NCBI RefSeq assembly: GCF_003333305.1
Contig: NZ_QOLD01000061.1
Coordinates: 1-34,338 of the forward strand
Direction of reading: 5' to 3'
Length of the DNA: 34,338 bases
DNA from: Candidatus Colwellia aromaticivorans
GTDB taxonomy: Bacteria > Pseudomonadota > Gammaproteobacteria > Enterobacterales > Alteromonadaceae
Every line of letters begins with the position of its first letter. Position 1 is the stretch's first letter. Below, piece by piece: positions 29,236 through 34,338 of this stretch. A program made the position numbers and the translations under genes. The notes under the pieces were generated by a model that saw nothing but the letters and a program-made list of their open reading frames with translations, did not search any database and was not told where the DNA came from.

Positions 29236-29266
29236 AGTTGTGGCATAATATGTCACAACTTTATTT
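29236..29266 (+). terminator. Likely terminator between smg and yrdD
   Basis: AGTTGTGGCATA and TATGTCACAACT form a strong inverted repeat with one G-U pair, and TTATTT follows. It lies 3' of repeat B3, so dprA-smg transcription may end before yrdD. Confidence 0.55.
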
Positions 29267-29307
29267 GTAATATACCCAAGCCAATTGAAAAAACTATAGC
29301 TTATTTT

Positions 29308-29913
29308 ATGTCTAATCTGCCCAATAAAAAGCAATCAACTGTAGATGAAGATAATCCTTTATTTTCTCGACATGAACATGCGCTTGAGAAAGCCTATGAA
29401 GTTTGCCCTGAGTGTGGCTCAGAGTTAAGCATGAAACGGGGTAAATCTGGTGCCTTTTTAAGTTGCTCTAATTATCCAAACTGTCAATATACGCGCTCAG
29501 TGGTTGAACAAGAGCGAGTTGAAGATACGATTTTACCCAATAGTGAATGTCCTCTTTGTGGTCATCCTTTGGCTGTAAAGCAAGGGCGTTATGGCATGTT
29601 TATCGGTTGTACTAATTATCCGAAATGCCATCATATTGAAGATGAACAACACCACGAAGACATTGGTGTTGCTTGCCCATCATGTAAACAGAAGGGTAAA
29701 CTTGGTGAGTTAAAAGAAAAAACTAACCGCTTTGGTAAAACGTTTTATTCTTGTAACCAATACCCTAAATGCAAATATGTTTTAAACTATCAACCTGTAG
29801 AGCAAACCTGCCCAGAATGTCAGTGGCCTGTGTTAATTACACGAACCATGGCAAGTGGTGAGGTGATAAGTTGCCCACAAAAAAAATGCAGCTATAAAAG
29901 TAAAGCTCTATAA
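29308..29913 (+). CDS. yrdD: Topoisomerase-type C4 zinc-finger protein YrdD
   Basis: This small cysteine-rich protein is built of repeated C4 zinc fingers of the kind found at the C-terminus of topoisomerase I; it probably binds single-stranded nucleic acid, but its role is not known. The 201-aa sequence has four finger units: CPECGSEL...CSNYPNC, CPLCGHPL...CTNYPKC, CPSCKQKG...CNQYPKC and CPECQWPV...CPQKKC. The arrangement matches E. coli YrdD (180 aa). I chose the ATG at 29308. An in-frame ATG at 29194 would add 38 residues translated from the end of repeat B3 and the terminator, with no family match. Confidence 0.92.
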   Translation: MSNLPNKKQSTVDEDNPLFSRHEHALEKAYEVCPECGSELSMKRGKSGAFLSCSNYPNCQYTRSVVEQERVEDTILPNSECPLCGHPLAVKQGRYGMFIGCTNYPKCHHIEDEQHHEDIGVACPSCKQKGKLGELKEKTNRFGKTFYSCNQYPKCKYVLNYQPVEQTCPECQWPVLITRTMASGEVISCPQKKCSYKSKAL

Positions 29914-29963
29914 CCTTTATATTAACCATGAATATTATTTTTAACCTTTAAGAGAAAAAGACC

Positions 29964-30467
29964 ATGACTTCACCATTTGTTGCTATTTTAATGGGATCAG
30001 ATTCTGATCTTCCGGTAATGCAAGCCACTATTACTATTCTAAAGCAATTTGATATTAGCCATGAAGTTCGTGTGCGCTCAGCCCACAGAACTCCTGAAGC
30101 AGCAAAAGCTTATGTTAAAGATGCCGAACAGCGAGGCTGTAAAGTATTTATTTGTGCTGCAGGTTTGGCTGCCCATTTAGCTGGCGCTGTTGCAGGTATG
30201 ACCACACGTCCTGTTATTGGTGTTCCAGTAGATAATGGTCCTTTACAAGGGCATGATGCTTTATTATCAACCGTAATGATGCCAGGTGGTATTCCTGTTG
30301 CGACAGTTGCAATTGGTAAAGCAGGTGCTAAAAATGCTGGTTATTTAGCAGCACAAATTTTGGGTGTAGCGGACCAAAGTATAGCTGATAAAGTACAAGC
30401 TGAGCGTAAAGCTAATGCTAAAGCTTTACTTGCAAAAGATGAAGCAATGCAAGCTAAACTAGGCTAG
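29964..30467 (+). CDS. purE: 5-(carboxyamino)imidazole ribonucleotide mutase PurE
   Basis: PurE converts N5-carboxyaminoimidazole ribonucleotide to 4-carboxyaminoimidazole ribonucleotide in purine synthesis. The 167-aa protein has the family motifs ILMGSDSDLPVMQ, RVRSAHRTPE, AAGLAAHLAGAVAG, HDALLSTVMMPGGIPVATVA and AKNAGYLAAQILG. The expected partner purK is not adjacent, unlike the E. coli purEK operon. The gene lies between yrdD and tsaC, two genes that are adjacent in E. coli, so purE (with its flanks) is an addition to that cluster. Confidence 0.96.
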   Translation: MTSPFVAILMGSDSDLPVMQATITILKQFDISHEVRVRSAHRTPEAAKAYVKDAEQRGCKVFICAAGLAAHLAGAVAGMTTRPVIGVPVDNGPLQGHDALLSTVMMPGGIPVATVAIGKAGAKNAGYLAAQILGVADQSIADKVQAERKANAKALLAKDEAMQAKLG

Positions 30468-30476
30468 CTTGTTGCA

Positions 30477-30551
30477 GTATTGTTCAATTTAGAGATTAAA
30501 AGTACTTATTTAATATCCGTTAACCTTGTGCTTTTTGAAATTGAACAATAC
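30477..30551. repeat. Perfect 14-bp inverted repeat between purE and tsaC
   Basis: GTATTGTTCAATTT (30477-30490) and AAATTGAACAATAC (30538-30551) enclose 47 nt. It begins about 10 nt after the purE stop. No T-run follows the right arm, so it is not a standard terminator. A long-loop RNA structure or a tiny insertion with inverted ends are possible readings. Confidence 0.6.
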
Positions 30552-30607
30552 ATCCTATAGTAGAATTGCCATTTTATATAAACACGTACTGACTAAATAG
30601 TGATTTT

Positions 30608-31171
30608 ATGAGTAATATCTCAACAATTGAACATGCTGCTGAGGTATTTACCCAAGGCGGTATTATTGCTTACCCAACTGAGGCTGTTTTTGGGCTTGGA
30701 TGCGATCCCGATAATGACAAGGCCGTGCGTAAGCTACTATCATTGAAGCAGCGTAGCGTTGATAAAGGCTTAATTTTACTTGCGGCTAATTACTCTCAAC
30801 TATTACCCTACCTTAATGATGATGCAATAAACCAAGAAAAACGTTTTAGTATTTTATCGCGTTGGCCTGATGCTATTACACAGGTGTTACCTGCCAAACG
30901 CAATATTTCACCACTACTCTGTGGTGCTTTTGATTCTATTGCCGTTCGTATTACCAATCACCCTGATGTAGTTGCACTGTGTAAACTAACGAATAAAGCA
31001 ATTGTGTCAACTAGTGCAAACTTAGCGGGTCAACCACCGGCAACCACTTGGCAGCAAGTTGAGCAACAACTGGGTGATAAAGTTGACTGTATCATTAAGG
31101 CAGACACCTTAGGATTTTTAAAGCCAACGAGTATTATTAATGGCTTAACAGGTGATATAATTCGTCAGTAG
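30608..31171 (+). CDS. tsaC: Threonylcarbamoyl-AMP synthase TsaC
   Basis: TsaC makes threonylcarbamoyl-AMP from threonine, bicarbonate and ATP, the first step of t6A37 formation on tRNAs that read ANN codons. The 187-aa protein shows the YrdC fold motifs [40 protein letters not shown] and [13 protein letters not shown]. Length is near E. coli TsaC (190 aa). The usual conserved KPSTI near the end is KPTSIING here. It lies in the smg-yrdD-tsaC-aroE neighbourhood, with ompW placed between it and aroE. Confidence 0.95.
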   Translation: MSNISTIEHAAEVFTQGGIIAYPTEAVFGLGCDPDNDKAVRKLLSLKQRSVDKGLILLAANYSQLLPYLNDDAINQEKRFSILSRWPDAITQVLPAKRNISPLLCGAFDSIAVRITNHPDVVALCKLTNKAIVSTSANLAGQPPATTWQQVEQQLGDKVDCIIKADTLGFLKPTSIINGLTGDIIRQ

Positions 31172-31245
31172 CAATGCTTTTTTATGACAAATGTCAATAA
31201 AAAATCCTTTGGTAGTAATGAATTAGAGAAGTCTTCTGATGAAGA

Positions 31246-31259
31246 TTGATCGAAATCAA
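31246..31259. promoter_or_regulatory. FNR-type box upstream of ompW
   Basis: TTGATCGAAATCAA is an exact match to the FNR consensus TTGAT-N4-ATCAA, 105 bp before the ompW start and within the 193-bp tsaC-ompW gap. E. coli ompW is known to be controlled by FNR. The -10 it would act on is not certain. Confidence 0.7.
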
Positions 31260-31364
31260 TAAAAAATTATTATGTAAAAATCATCTGAAAAACCTTGCGC
31301 TAAATCAATTTTTTAAAGAGTAATTACTCTATTATATCCACAAATTATTTAAGGGATATAAAAT

Positions 31365-32021
31365 ATGAAAAAATCATTATTAGCAATCGCATTATTATCT
31401 AGTCTTTCTACCGTCGCTTTAGCAAATCAAGCGGGAGATATTTTAGTCCGTGGTGGTGCAACTATGGTTTCTCCAGATAGCAGTAAAACTGCTGTGTTTT
31501 TAGATGGGGCTGACTCTGGTTTACAAGTGTCTGTTGACGATAATACTCAACTTGGCCTAAATTTTGTCTACTTTTTTGATAATAACTGGGCAATCGAATT
31601 ATTAGCGGCAACGCCATTTGATCATGATATTAAATTACATAATGGCGATACGACAACATTACTTGCAGACACTAAGCAATTACCACCAACGTTAAGCGCA
31701 CTATATTACTTTGATACGGGTTCTGCGTTTAAGCCTTATGTTGGTTTAGGCATTAACTATACAATTTTCTTTGATAATAGTTTCACGAAAACATACTCAG
31801 ATGCAGGTTTTAGTGATTTAGATTTAGATAATTCATTTGGTTTTTCTGCACAACTTGGCGCTGATTATGATTTAGGTGATAATTGGTCTGTGAATGTTTC
31901 AGCTCGCTATATTGACATTTCAACAGATGCATCTTTTAAAGTGAGTGGAACTACTAACGGGTTAGCAGCAGTTGACGTAAACCCTATGGTTTATTCTGTA
32001 ATGCTAGGTTATACCTTTTAA
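31365..32021 (+). CDS. ompW: OmpW family outer membrane protein
   Basis: OmpW proteins are small eight-stranded outer-membrane barrels with a hydrophobic channel. The 218-aa protein has a clear signal peptide (MKKSLLAIALLSSLSTVALA, cleavage before NQAGD), alternating barrel strands, the family-like DILVRGGATMVSPD, WAIELLAATPFDHDI, LPPTLSALYYF and FKPYVGLGINYTIFF, and a C-terminal aromatic residue (YTF) as recognised by the Bam complex. It has its own FNR-type box upstream and its own terminator downstream, so it appears to be a separate unit placed between tsaC and aroE. Confidence 0.94.
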   Translation: MKKSLLAIALLSSLSTVALANQAGDILVRGGATMVSPDSSKTAVFLDGADSGLQVSVDDNTQLGLNFVYFFDNNWAIELLAATPFDHDIKLHNGDTTTLLADTKQLPPTLSALYYFDTGSAFKPYVGLGINYTIFFDNSFTKTYSDAGFSDLDLDNSFGFSAQLGADYDLGDNWSVNVSARYIDISTDASFKVSGTTNGLAAVDVNPMVYSVMLGYTF

Positions 32022-32067
32022 TAGCCGTCTAACGACTTAAGCTAACACACTAGCTTTTGAAAGCAAT

Positions 32068-32119
32068 AAAACACAAAGCAGTAACTTATTCAAAAGAGTT
32101 ACTGCTTTTTTGTGTTTTA
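32068..32119 (+). terminator. Intrinsic terminator of ompW
   Basis: AAACACAAAGCAGTAACT pairs with AGTTACTGCTTTTTTGTGTTT, with a small T bulge, about 50 nt past ompW. It includes and is followed by T-rich sequence. Confidence 0.8.
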
Positions 32120-32172
32120 AAAAAAGTAATTCGGTTAGGCTATAGGTAAATTTATTTATTGAAAGTACCCTA

Positions 32173-32991
32173 ATGGACAAATACTGTGTTTTTGGTAATC
32201 CAATTAAACAATCACGCTCACCTTTTATTCATCTATCATTTGCTAAAGAGACAGAGCAAGTCATTAGTTATGCAATTCAATTTGCTGAAATAGACGGTTT
32301 TACTGAGGCAGTAGTTGAGTTTATTGCTCAAGGTGGGAAGGGGGCAAATGTAACCGCACCTTTTAAAGAGCAAGCAATGGCAATGTGTGATGAATTAACT
32401 GAACACGCAAAATTTTCAGGTGCTGTGAATACGTTAACCTTTAAAAATGGCAAAATATATGGAGACACTACCGACGGAATTGGTTTAGTCAATGACTTAC
32501 TCACTAACGGTGTCAGCCTTAAAAATAGCCGAATATTATTGCTTGGCGCAGGTGGTGCATCAAAAGGTGTGGTGTTACCTTTACTGAATCAAAAACCCAA
32601 AAGCTTAACGATTGCTAATAGAACGGTTTCAAAAGCTAAAGCGATAGTTGAACAGTATACTGACCAACCGCTTTTAGCTTGCTCATTTGAAGAAGCAAAC
32701 GAGCAAGTGTTTGATGTCATCATAAATGCTACCTCTGCAGGTTTAACTGGCAACGGCGTCCCAATTTCTGAAAAGCTTATTACAATTAATAGTGTCTGCT
32801 ATGACATGACCTATGGTAAAGAGCTAACACCATTTTTACAAAAAGCACAAAACCTGAAGGCGAATAAGGTCATTGATGGATTAGGGATGTTAGTAGGGCA
32901 AGCAGCAGAAAGTTTTGATATTTGGCGCGGGGTCAAACCTGCAGTCGAACCAGTTCTTAAAGAATTAAGAGCATCATTAAATGCGGAGTAA
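32173..32991 (+). CDS. aroE: Shikimate dehydrogenase (NADP+)
   Basis: AroE reduces 3-dehydroshikimate to shikimate in the chorismate pathway. The 272-aa protein has the substrate-binding region GNPIKQSRSPFIH, the catalytic-lysine region NVTAPFKEQA, SGAVNTL, GDTTDGIG, the NADP-binding LLGAGGASKGVVLPLL and NRTVSKA, then DMTYGKELTPFL and DGLGMLVGQAAESF. Length matches E. coli AroE. yrdB follows after 6 nt, probably in the same transcript. Confidence 0.97.
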   Translation: MDKYCVFGNPIKQSRSPFIHLSFAKETEQVISYAIQFAEIDGFTEAVVEFIAQGGKGANVTAPFKEQAMAMCDELTEHAKFSGAVNTLTFKNGKIYGDTTDGIGLVNDLLTNGVSLKNSRILLLGAGGASKGVVLPLLNQKPKSLTIANRTVSKAKAIVEQYTDQPLLACSFEEANEQVFDVIINATSAGLTGNGVPISEKLITINSVCYDMTYGKELTPFLQKAQNLKANKVIDGLGMLVGQAAESFDIWRGVKPAVEPVLKELRASLNAE

Positions 32992-32997
32992 GTAAAT

Positions 32998-33231
32998 ATG
33001 AATCAAGCGCTTTTATTTAATGACGATATCGACTTTGATCAGCAACAAGATGCTTGGCGATTTACCGCTTTATTGTCAGGGCAGCTAATAACTATTTACT
33101 TTCACTCTATGCAATTAAAGCGGTTAGAGAAAGTTGATAATTGCACAAAATTTGATTTAGAAGAAATAGTAGAACTCTGGCTCGAAAAAAATGAGCCAGA
33201 GAGCGACGAAATTCATATCAATATGCGTTAA
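32998..33231 (+). CDS. yrdB: DUF1488 family protein (YrdB-like)
   Basis: This 77-aa acidic protein begins MNQALLFNDDIDF and matches the DUF1488/YrdB family in size, N-terminus and position after aroE. Function is unknown. No signal peptide or membrane segment is visible. Similarity to E. coli YrdB is modest, so the name rests partly on gene order. Confidence 0.8.
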   Translation: MNQALLFNDDIDFDQQQDAWRFTALLSGQLITIYFHSMQLKRLEKVDNCTKFDLEEIVELWLEKNEPESDEIHINMR

Positions 33232-33238
33232 TACTGAT

Positions 33239-33793
33239 TTATAGTGCAGCTAAGTAATCATTTTTTAATGTTACATAATTTGAAGCTGATTTTTTGAGAA
33301 AAGCAGCTTCGCTATCTTTTAGTGGACGTATCTGTTTTACAGGATTACCAACATATAAATAGCCGCTGACTAACGTTTTGTTTGGCGGTACTAACGAACC
33401 TGCTCCAATAAATACATCATCTTCTATAATTGAGTTATCTAGAATAATTGTGCCCATACCTACCAATATACGATCTCCTAGTGTGCAGCCGTGAAGCATG
33501 CACTTATGACCAACGGTAACATCAGCGCCAATAATTAATGGGTAACCATCAGGGTTTTCCTTATTTTTGTGAGTTACATGTAATACCGTACCATCTTGAA
33601 TATTAGTACGAGCACCTATGGTTATCGTATTCACATCACCGCGAGCAGCAACTAAAGGCCAGATACTAACATCATCGGCTAAAGTGATATCACCAAGAAT
33701 AACGGCTGATTGATCAATATATATTCTAGCGCCTAATGCAGGGGAGACTCCTTGAAAAGAGCGTATATAATTAGCTGATTTATTGTTTGTCAT
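33239..33793 (-). CDS. yrdA: Gamma-carbonic-anhydrase-like hexapeptide protein YrdA
   Basis: This is a left-handed beta-helix protein of the gamma-carbonic anhydrase family; enzymatic activity of YrdA-type members is not firmly established. The 184-aa sequence (same length as E. coli YrdA) shows hexapeptide repeats, RGDVNTITIGARTNIQDGTV, the likely metal-binding histidines in LHVTHK and VTVGHKCMLHGC, and a C-terminal helix after GNPVKQIRPL. It converges on yrdB, with 7 nt between stops. Confidence 0.95.
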   Translation of the reverse strand: MTNNKSANYIRSFQGVSPALGARIYIDQSAVILGDITLADDVSIWPLVAARGDVNTITIGARTNIQDGTVLHVTHKNKENPDGYPLIIGADVTVGHKCMLHGCTLGDRILVGMGTIILDNSIIEDDVFIGAGSLVPPNKTLVSGYLYVGNPVKQIRPLKDSEAAFLKKSASNYVTLKNDYLAAL

Positions 33794-34034
33794 GTAGTTA
33801 CCTATTGGATGTATATAATTGAATGGCTTTTATGCTATTAAAAATAACATAAAATACAGAATATGGAGTGAATAATATAAATTTAGTAAAACTAACACAC
33901 AATTCATTTGGTAACTAATTTTTACAAAGAGAGTTAAAATTTAAACAAAGTGATGGCTTTAACGTCAATAAAGTCGGAGGTGTATGAATGTTGAGCACCC
34001 AAAATTAGAAAATGAATATTTTATGTAATAAGTG

Positions 34035-34062
34035 TTGACCTCAAGTGAAAAACCTCTAAAAT
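34035..34062 (+). promoter_or_regulatory. rRNA operon promoter P1
   Basis: TTGACC (34035-34040) and TAAAAT (34057-34062) are 16 bp apart, followed by the G+C-rich discriminator GCGCTCC typical of growth-rate- and ppGpp-controlled rrn P1 promoters. A+T-rich sequence just upstream could serve as an UP element. The stretch 33794-34034 between yrdA and this promoter shows no gene. Confidence 0.8.
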
Positions 34063-34172
34063 GCGCTCCAGTTCCAAGGGGTAACCCAAAGAGCTGTTTT
34101 GAATAGTTAACTCATCGCTTTTGAAGTGAATCAGTTAACTTAACGTTTTACTTTTAGTTTAAGTAATGCCGG

Positions 34173-34200
34173 TTTTAAAAGTTTGTAAAAACTTTTAAAA
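34173..34200. other. 12-bp A+T inverted repeat between rrn P1 and P2
   Basis: TTTTAAAAGTTT (34173-34184) and AAACTTTTAAAA (34189-34200) flank GTAA, about 17 bp upstream of the P2 -35. It may act as an UP element for P2 or as a hairpin in P1 transcripts. Confidence 0.5.
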
Positions 34201-34216
34201 AAGACACTGAAAAACG

Positions 34217-34244
34217 TTGACATCAAAACTTGGAGGCGTACAAT
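34217..34244 (+). promoter_or_regulatory. rRNA operon promoter P2
   Basis: Consensus TTGACA (34217-34222) and TACAAT (34239-34244) are separated by 16 bp and followed by GCGCATCC. The tandem arrangement about 180 bp after P1 is characteristic of rRNA operons. Confidence 0.8.
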
Positions 34245-34317
34245 GCGCATCCTGCTTCGGGCAAACGGCAACGTTAACCAAGAGGCGCAAAGCGAGTAAC
34301 GAATGCGATTACTGCTA

Positions 34318-34338
34318 TCTCTTCGGAGAGTTCTTTAA
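34318..34338 (+). promoter_or_regulatory. rrn leader antitermination site (boxB-boxA like)
   Basis: A short hairpin TCTC-TTCG-GAGA (34318-34329) is followed directly by GTTCTTTAA, resembling the boxA element (consensus TGCTCTTTA) of rRNA leaders. The window ends here; 16S rRNA is expected just beyond. Confidence 0.55.

Noticed and set aside
31334..31342. ATATCCACA before ompW as a DnaA box
   Set aside because: One mismatch, isolated, and in a place with no reason for DnaA binding.

Overview
The window is chromosomal DNA from an A+T-rich marine gammaproteobacterium of the Alteromonadales, most like Colwellia or a close relative. This rests on the replication-cluster gene order, protein sequences that follow their Escherichia coli counterparts closely, and intergenic repeats with TATACC termini. 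It is mostly a conserved housekeeping region close to the replication origin. No phage, insertion sequence with a transposase, CRISPR array or tRNA was seen.

Layout. Positions 1-4635 read leftward: mnmE, then rpmH-rnpA-yidD-yidC (ribosomal protein L34, RNase P protein, and two membrane-insertion factors). Positions 5239-11466 read rightward: dnaA-dnaN-recF-gyrB, with two parS centromere sites inside recF. glyQ-glyS follows (11608-14600). Between 14657 and 16120 lie two inverted copies of a non-coding repeat that bracket the small convergent genes ydcH and tusA. Next come slt and the conserved pepQ-yigZ-trkH run, facing trkA-rsmB-fmt-def on the other strand, so the two halves of the Trk potassium system meet tail to tail. 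From 26095 to 33231 a rightward series reads LysM gene, dprA, smg, yrdD, purE, tsaC, ompW, aroE, yrdB; leftward yrdA closes it. This is the E. coli dprA-smg-yrdD-tsaC-aroE-yrdB-yrdA cluster with purE, ompW and a repeat element added. The right edge holds the tandem promoters and leader of an rRNA operon whose genes lie outside the window.

Themes. Replication and segregation: dnaA, dnaN, recF, gyrB and parS. Translation and RNA: rpmH, rnpA, mnmE, tusA, glyQS, fmt, def, rsmB, tsaC and the rrn leader. Envelope: yidC, yidD, slt, LysM protein and ompW. Potassium uptake: trkH and trkA.

The least-explained content is in the gaps. There is a family of non-coding elements (three clear copies and one distant relative) with TATACC-type inverted ends and a hairpin whose stem changes in a compensatory way between copies. 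There is a decayed copy of the yidD 3' end between yidD and yidC. There is an exact FNR-type box upstream of ompW. All calls come from reading the sequence; comparisons with E. coli proteins are from memory.
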